NCBI GenBank assembly: GCA_937901525.1
Contig: CALDHX010000078.1
Span: 1 to 39,125, forward strand
Source: an uncultured Bacteroidales bacterium
Lineage (GTDB): Bacteria > Bacteroidota > Bacteroidia > Bacteroidales > P3
Length of the DNA stretch: 39,125 nt
Direction of reading: 5' to 3'
Part shown: one piece after another, positions 7,219 to 15,846 of the stretch
Layout of the letters: the number at the start of each line of letters is the position of its first letter
Numbering within the stretch: the first letter of the stretch is position 1
Notes under the pieces: model-generated
Database searches by the model: none
Seen by the model: the letters and a program-made list of their open reading frames with translations, nothing else
What the model was told of the DNA's origin: nothing
Translations under genes and position numbers: made by a program

Positions 7219-10200
7219 ATGACACTCTCATTTAAAGAAGACCATATTAGTCAAATTCCGGCATTGATGATGTTGGAAAAGTTAGGTTATACTTATTTGT
7301 CGCCTGCTGAGGTAATGGAATTGCGAGGCGGAAACACAAGTAATGTGTTATTGGAACCTATATTGCGTAATCAATTAAGGAATATAAATACTGTGCAAGT
7401 TAGTTCGCAACGCACAACAGTGTTTTCGGAGCAAAATATATCTGCTGGCATTGAGGCTTTACGAAACCTTCCAATGTCAGAGGGATATATGACAGCTTCG
7501 CAGACAGCATACGACCTTTTAACTGCGGGAAAGACTCTTGAGCAAATTGTTGATGGCGACAAGAAAAGTTATGTGATGCAGTATATTGATTGGAATAATA
7601 TAGAAAAGAATGTGTTTCATGTAACAGAAGAATTTGCTGTAAGTCGTACAGGTATGACAGATACATATCGTCCCGATATTGTATTGTTTGTAAATGGTAT
7701 TCCTCTTTGTGTGATAGAGTGTAAGAGACCTGATATAAAGGATTCACTTAAACAGGCTATTTCACAACATCTTCGCAATCAAAAAGAAGATGGCATACGT
7801 TCGCTGTATGTTTATTCTGCATTGTTGTTGGCTACTAATGTTAATGATGTAAGTTATGCAACAACTGCTACACCTGAAAAGTTTTGGAGTAAATGGACAG
7901 AACAATTTGCTGATAAGAATGCAGAGGAGTTGTATGGTTACAAGTTAGCAGAAAAAGTGAATGAGAAATACATAAATCCTAAGCTGTTTAGTGAACGATA
8001 TGGTTATGTGAAATCATATATAGAGAAAAAATATGATGCTCCATTGACTCCATCTGTACAAGATACATATATATATAATATTTGTCGTCCTGAAAGATTA
8101 TTAAGGTTGATGTATGGATTTACATTATATGATGACGGCATAAAGAAAGTAGCACGCTATCAGCAGTATTTTGCTGTTAAAAAGGTTATGGAACGTGTGC
8201 GTAATATTGAAGGAGGTAAAAGGCGTGGTGGTGTAATTTGGCATACTCAGGGTTCTGGTAAGTCTTTGACTATGGTCTTGTTGGCACAGGCTATTTTGCT
8301 TGATAAATCAATAAAAAATCCTCGTATAATTCTAGTAACAGATCGTACTGACCTTGATAGACAAATAACAACAACATTTAGAAAATGTCAAGTGCAGGTA
8401 GAGAATGCTACAACAGGAAGCGTTCTTGTGAAGTTGTTGGAAAGCAAAACTTCTACGGTAATTACAACTATAATAAATAAGTTTGAAACAGCTGTTAGGG
8501 GATTGAAATCGCCATTAACTGATCCAAATATTTTTGTTTTAATAGATGAAGGACATCGTAGTCAGTATGGGGAAATGGGTATAAAAATGAATATGGCTTT
8601 ACCAAATGCTTGTTTTGTTGCTATGACAGGTACTCCGTTGATGAAAAAAGAAAAAAGTACGGCTACAAGATTTGGAGGTATAATTAAACCTATTTACACT
8701 GTGGATCAGGCTGTAAAAGATGGTGCAGTTGTGCCTTTATTGTATGAAGGACGTATGGTGCCTCAAAAGGTGCATGCGGAAACAATAGATAGATACTTTG
8801 AACGTATTTGTGAATGGATGACAGATGCACAACGAACAGATATGAAGAAAAAGTTTAGTCGTGCTGATCAGATAAATCAAGCAGAACAACGTGTTTATGC
8901 TATTGCTTGGGATATATCACAACATTTTAGTAAGAATTGGCAGGGCTCAAAGTTTAAAGCACAATTAGTAGCTCCAAGAAAGAGAATTGCTATTATGTAT
9001 AAAAAGTTTCTTGATGAGATTGGTCTGGTTTCATCGGAGGTTCTTATTACATCACCTGACACAAGAGAGGGTGAGGATATTGCGTTTGGAGAAACTTCAA
9101 ATACAGAATTGGTATTTTGGAAAAAAATGATGGACGAGCATGGAACTCCTAAAAAATATGAACAAAATATCATTAATAGATTTAAAAATAGTGATAAACT
9201 GGAAATTATAATAGTGGTAGATAAATTATTAACAGGATTTGATGAACCTAAAAATACAGTATTATATCTTGATAGAAAACTTAAAGATCATACATTACTG
9301 CAAGCTATTGCAAGGGTAAATCGTGTCTGTGATGATAAAGACTTTGGCTATATTGTAGATTATTATGGAGTTTTTTGTAATTTGCAAGATGCTTTGGAGA
9401 TATATACTGAATTTGATAAAGAAGATATTGATGGAACGTATACTGATATAGCCGAAGAAGTTGAAAAGATTTCACAGCGTCATAGTGATGTTTGGGATAT
9501 TTTTAAATCTGTTAAAAATAATAATGATTTAGAGGCTTACGGAGAAGTGTTACGATTAGACGATATACGAAATATCTTTTATGAAAAATTAACTGATTAT
9601 ACTCGCACTTTGAAAATAGCTCTTTCTTCAATAGATTTTTATAAAACAACTTCACAAGAACAGATAGATCGTTATAAAAGTGATTTAGCTATGTTTCTTA
9701 AAATTCGAAGAGCAGTTCAAGAAAGGTATTCGGATACAATTTGTTTTTCTCAGTATGAAGGACAAATTCAAAAACTTATAGATACACATATCGAAAGTGG
9801 AGATGTACAAGTGATTACTGATTTGGTTAATATATTTGATAAAGAGAAGTTTTCGGAAGAGGTAGAAAAGATTGTAGGTAAAACAGCAAAGGCGGATACG
9901 ATTGCTTCAAGAACAGCAAAATATATAACAGAGAGTATGGATACAGATCCTGCTTTCTTTAAAAAATTCTCTAAAATGTTAGAAGAAACTATTGAAGAGT
10001 ATAAGCAAGGTCGTATAAGTGAGGCAGAATATTTGAAAAGAGCAGAAGATATTATGCAAAAGGTTTTAAATCATACGGATAGTGAAATTCCAGAATCTTT
10101 GCAAAATAACAATGCTGGTAGAGCATATTTCGGTTTAGTATTAGAAGTTTATAAAAGAGTTTGTCAAAATGTTGAAGACTTTGATTTTACAGATATAGCT

Positions 10201-10413
10201 TTAATAACGGCAAATAAGATAGATGAAATTATTAAGGGACATATTATTGTAGATTGTTTTTCTAATGATAGACTTATAGGAACTATGAAGTTAGAATTAG
10301 AAGATTTTCTAATAGATGTGATAAAAAAAGAATATAGTGTTCCGTTATCTTTTGAGGATATAGATTATATTATTGACAATTCTGTGGATGTTGCTTCAAA
10401 ATGGTTTCGTTAA
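7219..10413 (+). CDS. hsdR: Type I restriction endonuclease subunit R
   Basis: A 1064-aa motor and nuclease subunit. The PD-(D/E)xK nuclease is seen as RPDIVLF (D153) and IECKRPD (E167, K169). The SF2 translocase has Walker A HTQGSGKSLTM near residues 345-350, the DEGH box near 443, MTGTP near 469, and a C-terminal helicase half with LLTGFDEP and LLQAIARVNR (motif VI). A C-terminal helical domain follows, presumably for contact with HsdM. The subunit pumps unmodified DNA and cuts it away from the recognition site. It starts 3 nt after the nucleotidase stop codon and overlaps the next gene by 1 nt. No frameshift or missing residue is seen, so the system looks intact. Confidence 0.97.
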   Translation: MTLSFKEDHISQIPALMMLEKLGYTYLSPAEVMELRGGNTSNVLLEPILRNQLRNINTVQVSSQRTTVFSEQNISAGIEALRNLPMSEGYMTASQTAYDLLTAGKTLEQIVDGDKKSYVMQYIDWNNIEKNVFHVTEEFAVSRTGMTDTYRPDIVLFVNGIPLCVIECKRPDIKDSLKQAISQHLRNQKEDGIRSLYVYSALLLATNVNDVSYATTATPEKFWSKWTEQFADKNAEELYGYKLAEKVNEKYINPKLFSERYGYVKSYIEKKYDAPLTPSVQDTYIYNICRPERLLRLMYGFTLYDDGIKKVARYQQYFAVKKVMERVRNIEGGKRRGGVIWHTQGSGKSLTMVLLAQAILLDKSIKNPRIILVTDRTDLDRQITTTFRKCQVQVENATTGSVLVKLLESKTSTVITTIINKFETAVRGLKSPLTDPNIFVLIDEGHRSQYGEMGIKMNMALPNACFVAMTGTPLMKKEKSTATRFGGIIKPIYTVDQAVKDGAVVPLLYEGRMVPQKVHAETIDRYFERICEWMTDAQRTDMKKKFSRADQINQAEQRVYAIAWDISQHFSKNWQGSKFKAQLVAPRKRIAIMYKKFLDEIGLVSSEVLITSPDTREGEDIAFGETSNTELVFWKKMMDEHGTPKKYEQNIINRFKNSDKLEIIIVVDKLLTGFDEPKNTVLYLDRKLKDHTLLQAIARVNRVCDDKDFGYIVDYYGVFCNLQDALEIYTEFDKEDIDGTYTDIAEEVEKISQRHSDVWDIFKSVKNNNDLEAYGEVLRLDDIRNIFYEKLTDYTRTLKIALSSIDFYKTTSQEQIDRYKSDLAMFLKIRRAVQERYSDTICFSQYEGQIQKLIDTHIESGDVQVITDLVNIFDKEKFSEEVEKIVGKTAKADTIASRTAKYITESMDTDPAFFKKFSKMLEETIEEYKQGRISEAEYLKRAEDIMQKVLNHTDSEIPESLQNNNAGRAYFGLVLEVYKRVCQNVEDFDFTDIALITANKIDEIIKGHIIVDCFSNDRLIGTMKLELEDFLIDVIKKEYSVPLSFEDIDYIIDNSVDVASKWFR

Positions 10414-11108
10414 TGGATAGTAAAATTATATTTGGTTTACATGAAATAGAATACAGATTGAAATATTCGAATCGTAAAACGCTAGGGATAAAAGTTTATC
10501 CGTCTGGTAATGTAGAAGTGTTGGCTCCAATTGATGCAAAAACAGAAATGATAGAACAACGTGTATTGAAAAGAGCACAATGGATTTTAACACAACAGCG
10601 TTATTTTAAAGAATTAGGAGAACGTTCACCTGAAAAAAGGTTTATTAGTGGAGAATCTCATTATTATCTTGGTCGTCAATTCTTATTGCGAATTGAAGAG
10701 GGAAAGCCTAATAGCGTACGATATAAAGGAAGATATTTTGAAATAGTATGTTCTCCTAAAAGTAAGGCAAAAGAATTGATGAAAGAATGGTATAAACAAC
10801 ATGCTAAGAGTAAATTTATTGAATATGCAGAACCAATTATTGCACGTTTTTCTAAATATGGTGTAAAACCATCTTCTTTATATATTCAGGAAATGAAAAA
10901 TAGATGGGGAAGTTGTACTCCTAAGGGGAAAATAATTCTCAATACACGATTGATAATGGCTCCTCGACCTTGTATTGAGTATGTGATTACTCATGAGTTA
11001 TGTCATCTAATACACCCAAACCATACAAACGCATTTTGGGAATTATTACAAAAGGAAATGCCTGATTGGGAGAGGTGGAAAAATAAATTAGAAATTTTTA
11101 TGCTATAA
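10413..11108 (+). CDS. YgjP-like zinc metallopeptidase (M48/SprT-like)
   Basis: A 231-aa protein with the zinc motif HELCHLIHPNH (HExxH then H after six residues) near the C-terminus, preceded by MKNRWGSCTPKGKIILN, both standard for the YgjP/DUF45 family. The start is the ATG at 10413, which overlaps the hsdR stop codon as TAATG; an earlier in-frame ATG at 10401 is less likely. Family members often lie beside type I hsdR genes, but their substrate is not established. Being last in the operon, it may process or degrade a restriction subunit to control restriction; this is inference. Its 3' end faces the acyltransferase gene tail to tail, 28 bp apart. Confidence 0.9.
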   Translation: MDSKIIFGLHEIEYRLKYSNRKTLGIKVYPSGNVEVLAPIDAKTEMIEQRVLKRAQWILTQQRYFKELGERSPEKRFISGESHYYLGRQFLLRIEEGKPNSVRYKGRYFEIVCSPKSKAKELMKEWYKQHAKSKFIEYAEPIIARFSKYGVKPSSLYIQEMKNRWGSCTPKGKIILNTRLIMAPRPCIEYVITHELCHLIHPNHTNAFWELLQKEMPDWERWKNKLEIFML

Positions 11109-11136
11109 GTGTAAGAAATAGTAGTTATTTTAAAAC

Positions 11137-12462
11137 CTATCCCTTTACTATTTCCCTTATTTGTTTGTGAAGTTCCCTTAGTCTTTTTGTTTTTAAAAGT
11201 CTTATATCGGAGATGATTATTCTTGCTGCTCGGCTTATTGTGTGGGCGATTATAGGTGCAGGCAATAGAAGTATGATTGTGATGATAGATAAAAGGCAAG
11301 GTAATTGAGAACAAATAATTATGGAGTAAACAATCATTAGAATAGGCCATAGTAATAAGTAAATTAAGAATCTTATTGAATTTTTGAAAGCAGGGTCTTT
11401 TAAAAGTGTAAAGATGAATTTACAAATTAAAACCATAGGTAAAGAAAGTATTGAAACAGAAACTGTGTAAGGTAGAGTAAGTAGAAAAATTAAAGTATTG
11501 ATTATACGTACGGAAACTGAATGTCTATTAGTTATTGATTCAATACTTATGTTTTTTTCTCGGCGTAGTGTTTTTGCTTCTTCACCAAGAGAAAGTAATT
11601 TTTTTATTTTTTCTGGTGCAGTGTTTTTTAAATCGTTTAATTGTTTTAATGTGTTGTTGTTTGCGAAGAGTTGCAAGTCAAGTGTTTGTTTTCTTTTGAT
11701 TGCTTTTGCTTTAAGTAATTGCGACTCTTCAAAGGCTTGTGTTATTTTACATATTTCGTAAGTTGCTTCATATTCTTGGTTTTCTGGTATGTAGAGAATT
11801 GAAGAACGAATGCGTTTTGAAAGCAAGTCTTTCATTAAGTTGATTTGTTCTTGCCCTGAACGCTCTGAATTTTCCTTTATAAAGTCGTTTACCTTTATTG
11901 GTTTGCCAATTTCTACTCTTACAGTGGAACGAAAACGGAAAAAGTCGCCGTATGTTAATCCCGTTGGGACGATATAAAGGGGCATTTGTGGCATTATTTC
12001 GTGAGCTTGAAATGCTATTTTGAAAATTCCCTTTGAAAGAGGCAGTAGAGAGTGTTTTGTATTGTGTGTACCTTCTGGAAAAATGCAAAAAGGTATTCTG
12101 TCGTTTAGTACATCTATTGATTTTTGAATTATCTCTTGATTTTTCTTTACCTCATTATATCCATCTCTTTGACGCATTATTGGCATAATTTTTAGGAAAG
12201 TAAAGATTTTTGCAAGAGTTGGGTTTTTAAAAATATCGGCACGCGCAACAAATACTTTTGGCTTTCTGTCTAATGCCAAAACAATCAAGGCGTCCATTAA
12301 TGCGTTTGTGTGATTTGGAGCGTAAATAATAGCTCCATCTTGCGGAATGTTTTCTTTGCCTACATAGATTATTTTTCTGTAAGAGAGTTTTAAGGAAAAA
12401 TCTACGTAATAACGCAAAAACCAATAAAAGAAATTAAAATCTTGTATTTTTTTCTTAGCCAT
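11137..12462 (-). CDS. Lysophospholipid-type acyltransferase (PlsC family) with C-terminal membrane segments
   Basis: A 441-aa membrane acyltransferase. The catalytic motif NHTNALMD has five residues between His51 and Asp57, one more than the usual HX4D; a similar spacing occurs in yeast Gat1/Gat2-type enzymes. FPEGTHN is the glycerol-phosphate binding motif. Two hydrophobic blocks follow (around IINTLIFLLTLPYTV and FLIYLLLWPILMIVY). It probably transfers an acyl chain to glycerol-3-phosphate or lysophosphatidate for phospholipid synthesis. The ATG at 12462 (MAKKKIQDF) is chosen because the upstream frame lies inside the carrier gene. The carrier's stop is 2 nt upstream, so the two are probably cotranscribed. 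Confidence 0.85.
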   Translation of the reverse strand: MAKKKIQDFNFFYWFLRYYVDFSLKLSYRKIIYVGKENIPQDGAIIYAPNHTNALMDALIVLALDRKPKVFVARADIFKNPTLAKIFTFLKIMPIMRQRDGYNEVKKNQEIIQKSIDVLNDRIPFCIFPEGTHNTKHSLLPLSKGIFKIAFQAHEIMPQMPLYIVPTGLTYGDFFRFRSTVRVEIGKPIKVNDFIKENSERSGQEQINLMKDLLSKRIRSSILYIPENQEYEATYEICKITQAFEESQLLKAKAIKRKQTLDLQLFANNNTLKQLNDLKNTAPEKIKKLLSLGEEAKTLRREKNISIESITNRHSVSVRIINTLIFLLTLPYTVSVSILSLPMVLICKFIFTLLKDPAFKNSIRFLIYLLLWPILMIVYSIIICSQLPCLLSIITIILLLPAPIIAHTISRAARIIISDIRLLKTKRLRELHKQIREIVKG

Positions 12463-12464
12463 AA

Positions 12465-13409
12465 CTAACTCTTTTTGAGAAAATAAAACGAAACACAAAG
12501 ACCCGATATAATATGCCAAATTCCCCACCAAGCAGTTATAAAGAGCATTCCACCATAATGCCCATGCCATATTTCAGGAGGGAAGATTGCAGGATTGAAA
12601 AGCAGGATTAGTCCTAAACCAGAGTTTTGTATTCCTACCTCTATCGTTAAGGTTTTCACATCTTTCTTTGGTAGCTTTGAAAATCTTGCTCCAAAATAAC
12701 CTATTGCTAATGCAGAAGCATTGTGGAATAAGACTATGAAGAAAACATAGAAAATATTATCAATGAAAATTTGGAAGTTTTGTGCAAAAGAAACAACTAT
12801 CATTCCCATAAACAATAAAATAGAGAGGATTTGAGCAGGTTTACTTATCTTTTTTGTAGCCTTAGGGAAGTAATGAGCAAACAAAATTCCCAAAACAATA
12901 GGAATACCTAAAAGTAAAAGTATCTGTTCCAACATAGGAAAGAAAGGAATTACGAGAGTTGGAATATCATTTTTTATGTTTATGACATAGGTGTAAATAG
13001 AAGAATAAAGAAAGAAATTAAAAGGGGTTACAAAAGGAGCAGCAGCAGTAGTAATAGCAGTTAAAGAAACAGAAAGTTCAACATTACCTTTTGATAAAGA
13101 GGACATAAAATTTGACATATTTCCTCCCGGACAAGAAGCAACTAATATCATTCCAAGAGCAATCATAGGAGTAATCCAAGAACTCAATGCCAAAGCAACA
13201 ATAACTGTGATAAGAGGAAGAGCTACCCATTGTAATAAAATACCGACTATTATGGATTTTGGTTTTTTGAAGATTTCTTTAAAAGTTTCAACTTTAATTC
13301 CAAGAGCAATTCCAAACATTACAAAGGCTAAGATAATGTTTACTATCATTATTCCACTCTCTCCAAAGTTTATTGATACGGAATTGAGAGATTCTAATTG
13401 TTCTTTCAT
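12465..13409 (-). CDS. Bile acid:sodium symporter (BASS) family transporter
   Basis: A 314-aa integral membrane protein with about nine to ten hydrophobic segments. Family signatures seen are VASCPGGNMSNFMSSLSKGNVELSVSLT and TIEVGIQNSGLGL, the sodium-binding regions of the BASS/SBF family. Members move bile acids or organic anions with sodium; the substrate here cannot be told. The start is the ATG at 13409. The frame extends upstream to 13550, but that extension is encoded by the T-tract repeat and reads as lysine/glutamate junk. A leftward -7 box TAACTTTG (13434-13441) supports the chosen start. It is the first gene of a two-gene unit with the acyltransferase. Confidence 0.88.
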   Translation of the reverse strand: MKEQLESLNSVSINFGESGIMIVNIILAFVMFGIALGIKVETFKEIFKKPKSIIVGILLQWVALPLITVIVALALSSWITPMIALGMILVASCPGGNMSNFMSSLSKGNVELSVSLTAITTAAAPFVTPFNFFLYSSIYTYVINIKNDIPTLVIPFFPMLEQILLLLGIPIVLGILFAHYFPKATKKISKPAQILSILLFMGMIVVSFAQNFQIFIDNIFYVFFIVLFHNASALAIGYFGARFSKLPKKDVKTLTIEVGIQNSGLGLILLFNPAIFPPEIWHGHYGGMLFITAWWGIWHIISGLCVSFYFLKKS

Positions 13410-13433
13410 ATTAACAAGATTTAAAACAAGTTG

Positions 13434-13441
13434 CAAAGTTA
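13434..13441 (-). promoter_or_regulatory. Bacteroidetes -7 box for the symporter gene
   Basis: Minus-strand TAACTTTG matches TAnnTTTG, 25 bp upstream of the ATG at 13409. No well-spaced TTTG is present; the upstream region is the T-tract repeat. Confidence 0.5.
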
Positions 13442-13450
13442 GAAAAAAAT

Positions 13451-13535
13451 CAAAGAAAAAAAATTTTTTTTCTTTACTTTTTTCTTTTTTTTCTTTACTT
13501 TTTTTGATTTTTTCTTTGCTTTTATTTTTTGGTTT
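13451..13535 (+). repeat. T-tract 21-bp repeat, copy 2
   Basis: About three units of T6-8 CTTTR C T7 (GA) between the divergent symporter and queuosine-transporter genes. Positions 13485-13520 match copy 1 (1795-1830) with two differences. The TTTG at 13515-13518 inside the repeat doubles as the -33 element of the rightward promoter. Confidence 0.8.
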
Positions 13536-13547
13536 TTTGTACCTTTG
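13515..13547 (+). promoter_or_regulatory. Promoter of the queuosine-transporter/radical SAM pair
   Basis: TTTG at 13515-13518, a 21-bp spacer, then TACCTTTG at 13540-13547. The ATG follows 20 bp later. The -33 TTTG belongs to the T-tract repeat. Confidence 0.72.
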
Positions 13548-13566
13548 CAAAAAAAATAAAACTCTT

Positions 13567-14235
13567 ATGGATAAGGTATCGGAAAACCCTTTAAAAAACC
13601 GAGATAGAAGATATTCTTCTTTAATTGTCGTAACTGCACTCTTTGTTACGCTTTATTTGGTTTCAAACATAATGGCGGTAAAAGTTATCGGCATTTTCGG
13701 ACTTGTTTATTTTGATGCAGGAACTATCACTTTTCCTTTTGCTTATATGCTTGGCGATGTGCTAACAGAGATTTGGGGCTATCGAACTGCAAAAAAAGTG
13801 ATTTGGATTACTTTTATCTGCAATGTAATCTTAGTCCTTTGCACTCAAATTGGCGTTTGGCTTCCTTCGCCCGAATATCTTGGCGAAACAAGCACTGCTT
13901 ACAATCAAGTTTTCTCATACGTGCCGAGAATTGTCTTAGGCTCCTTAGTGGGATTTTTGCTTGGAGAATTGTCAAACGCTTGGTTTATGGAGAAAATCAA
14001 GATTAAAATGAAAGGACGTCATCTTTGGGTAAGAACAATTCTTAGTTCGGTAGTTGGATATTTATTAGATACCTTGCCTTTTGTGTTGATTGCTTTCTTG
14101 GGAGTTGTTTCTACACACGATTTGCTTTTGATGATTCTTTCGCAATATTGCATAAAACTATTGATTGAAGCCTTTTGTGGAACGCCTTTGGCTTATATGT
14201 CAATAGGTTGGTTGAAACGCTACATAAAAGGATAA
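13567..14235 (+). CDS. Queuosine precursor transporter (YhhQ/QPTR family)
   Basis: A 222-aa membrane protein with about six hydrophobic segments. The family motif LGDVLTEIWGYRTAKK is clear, as are the flanking VKVIGIFGLVYFDAGTITFPFAY and LRD-like elements of the YhhQ family. Characterised members import 7-deazaguanine precursors (preQ0/preQ1 or queuine) for queuosine in tRNA. The start is the ATG at 13567, 20 bp from the promoter's -7 box; a longer in-frame extension runs through the repeat and is not used. The radical SAM gene begins 6 nt after the stop codon, so the pair should form an operon, and its role may lie in queuosine-precursor salvage. Confidence 0.92.
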   Translation: MDKVSENPLKNRDRRYSSLIVVTALFVTLYLVSNIMAVKVIGIFGLVYFDAGTITFPFAYMLGDVLTEIWGYRTAKKVIWITFICNVILVLCTQIGVWLPSPEYLGETSTAYNQVFSYVPRIVLGSLVGFLLGELSNAWFMEKIKIKMKGRHLWVRTILSSVVGYLLDTLPFVLIAFLGVVSTHDLLLMILSQYCIKLLIEAFCGTPLAYMSIGWLKRYIKG

Positions 14236-14241
14236 AACCCT

Positions 14242-14925
14242 ATGCAAAGATATTCACTTATACACGAGAAAATGCCAAGAGAATTTGTGCTTTTGCAATC
14301 AAAAGGTTGTAAATGGGGCAAATGTACTTTTTGCGACTATCATTTAGATAGAAATTCCTCTCCGTTTGAAACAAATCGCTTGGTTTTAAGTAAGGTAACG
14401 GGCGTTTATGGAGTTTTAGACGTGATAAACTCAGGCTCGGCAATAGAGTTGGATTCTCAAACCATAGATTTAATAAACGCTATTGTAGAAAAAAAACACA
14501 TTCACACGCTTTGGTTTGAAATGCACTATATGTTTCGTAATCAATTAGAGGATTTTGCGAAATTATTTCCAAGAGTTAGGGTGAAATTTCGCTGTGGAAT
14601 AGAAACATTTGATGCAGAGCTTAGAGAAAAGTGGAATAAGGGAGTAGCAAAAGAAGTAACGGTGGAAGATGTTGCAAGATATTTTCAAGGAGTGTGCTTA
14701 CTTTGTTGCACAAAAGGAGAGGAGAAAGAAAGAATACAAAGAGATATTGATTTGGCTCTAAGATATTTTGAATATTTTAGTGTAAATCTTTTTTGCAACA
14801 ACACAACGCAAGTAAAAAGAGATGAAGAACTTGCTCAATGGTTTGAAAAAGAAATCTACCCTCAAATAAAAGACAATCCAAAAGTAGAAGTGCTTTTAAA
14901 TAATCTTGACTTAGGAGTAGGATAA
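14242..14925 (+). CDS. Radical SAM-like protein, candidate queuosine-salvage enzyme
   Basis: A 227-aa protein with three clustered cysteines in GCKWGKCTFCD (C23, C28, C31), the expected site for a 4Fe-4S cluster. The spacing is CX4CX2C rather than the usual CX3CX2C. Later segments (IHTLWFEMHYMF, then VKFRCGIETFD) fit a radical SAM barrel. It lies 6 nt after a queuosine-precursor transporter. Work on queuine salvage in Clostridioides difficile described a radical SAM queuine lyase (QueL) alongside transporters, so a lyase of that kind is a reasonable guess here. No direct sequence evidence fixes the substrate. The radical SAM membership is likely; the pathway assignment is inference. Confidence 0.72.
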   Translation: MQRYSLIHEKMPREFVLLQSKGCKWGKCTFCDYHLDRNSSPFETNRLVLSKVTGVYGVLDVINSGSAIELDSQTIDLINAIVEKKHIHTLWFEMHYMFRNQLEDFAKLFPRVRVKFRCGIETFDAELREKWNKGVAKEVTVEDVARYFQGVCLLCCTKGEEKERIQRDIDLALRYFEYFSVNLFCNNTTQVKRDEELAQWFEKEIYPQIKDNPKVEVLLNNLDLGVG

Positions 14926-14930
14926 AAAAG

Positions 14931-14963
14931 AAAAAGCCGAATCAAAAAACGATTCGGCTTTTT
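14931..14963. terminator. Bidirectional terminator
   Basis: Perfect 13-bp stem AAAAAGCCGAATC (14931-14943) with GATTCGGCTTTTT (14951-14963) and a 7-nt loop. It lies between the convergent radical SAM gene and hbd, and has T-rich tails in both directions. Confidence 0.93.
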
Positions 14964-14980
14964 TATTGCAATATTTAATT

Positions 14981-15820
14981 TTAATATTTATAGAATCCTT
15001 CGCCAGTTTTTCTACCAAGAAGTCCTGCTCTTACCATTTTGCGTAACAATGGGTGAGGACGATATTTTGAATCGCCGTATTCATTGTATAATACTTCCAT
15101 AATAGCAAGACAAACGTCTAATCCGATTAAATCTCCTAAGGCAAGAGGTCCCATAGGGTGATTTGCACCAAGTTTCATTGCAGTATCAATTTCCTCAGCA
15201 CTTGCAACTCCGTCTGCTAATATACCAATTCCTTCATTAACCATAGGAATCAATATTCTGTTTACTACAAAGCCTGGTGCTTCGTTTACTTTAACAGGAA
15301 CTTTTCCTATTTCGGTTGCAAGATTTACTATTTTTTCGCAAACTTCTTCGCTTGTTTTTTGTCCTTTTATTACTTCTACAAGTTTCATCACAGGAGCTGG
15401 GTTGAAAAAGTGCATTCCTATGAATCTTTCTGGACGATCGGTGCAAGCAGCTATTTCAGTTATTGAAAGAGATGAAGTGTTTGTTGCGAAAATTGTTTCT
15501 GGCTTACAAATTTTGCTTAGTTCTGCAAAAACTTCTTTCTTTAATTCCATTTCTTCTACTGCTGCTTCAATCACTAAATCAACATCTGCAAGTTGAGAGT
15601 ATTCAGTTGTTGTGCTGATGTTTGCAAGTGTTGCGTCCATTGAGGCTTGTTCTATTTTACCTTTTTCAACAAGTTTAGCTAATCCTTTGCTGATTCTTGC
15701 AACTGCTTTATCTAAACTTGCTTGGCTACGGCTTTTTACAATTACTTGCATTCCCGCTTGTGCAAATGCTTGAACCACGCCGCTACCCATTGTACCTGTT
15801 CCTATTATACAAATTTTCAT
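14981..15820 (-). CDS. hbd: 3-hydroxybutyryl-CoA dehydrogenase
   Basis: A 279-aa enzyme that interconverts acetoacetyl-CoA and 3-hydroxybutyryl-CoA. The nucleotide-binding GTGTMGSG begins at residue 7, and the catalytic region GMHFFNPAPVMKLVE carries His137. The C-terminal domain is intact (NHPMGPLALGDLIGLDV). The end of the second beta strand reads VIVKSRSQ, with no acidic residue where NAD enzymes usually have one. A similar basic/polar signature is seen in the NADP-linked Hbd1 of Clostridium kluyveri, so NADPH use is possible. It lies 26 nt after crt, forming a two-gene unit. No thiolase, butyryl-CoA dehydrogenase or etfAB gene is in the window. Confidence 0.94.
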   Translation of the reverse strand: MKICIIGTGTMGSGVVQAFAQAGMQVIVKSRSQASLDKAVARISKGLAKLVEKGKIEQASMDATLANISTTTEYSQLADVDLVIEAAVEEMELKKEVFAELSKICKPETIFATNTSSLSITEIAACTDRPERFIGMHFFNPAPVMKLVEVIKGQKTSEEVCEKIVNLATEIGKVPVKVNEAPGFVVNRILIPMVNEGIGILADGVASAEEIDTAMKLGANHPMGPLALGDLIGLDVCLAIMEVLYNEYGDSKYRPHPLLRKMVRAGLLGRKTGEGFYKY

Positions 15821-15846
15821 TTCTTTAATATTTTAATTGTTAATTA

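Noticed and set aside
11115..11154. Terminator between the YgjP-like gene and the acyltransferase
   Set aside because: A 9-bp AT-rich stem with a 22-nt loop that runs into the acyltransferase coding end is too weak to call.
13410..13566. N-terminal extensions of the symporter and the queuosine transporter through the T-tract repeat
   Set aside because: The extensions encode only K/E or F/S runs, and good -7 boxes sit just upstream of the shorter starts.
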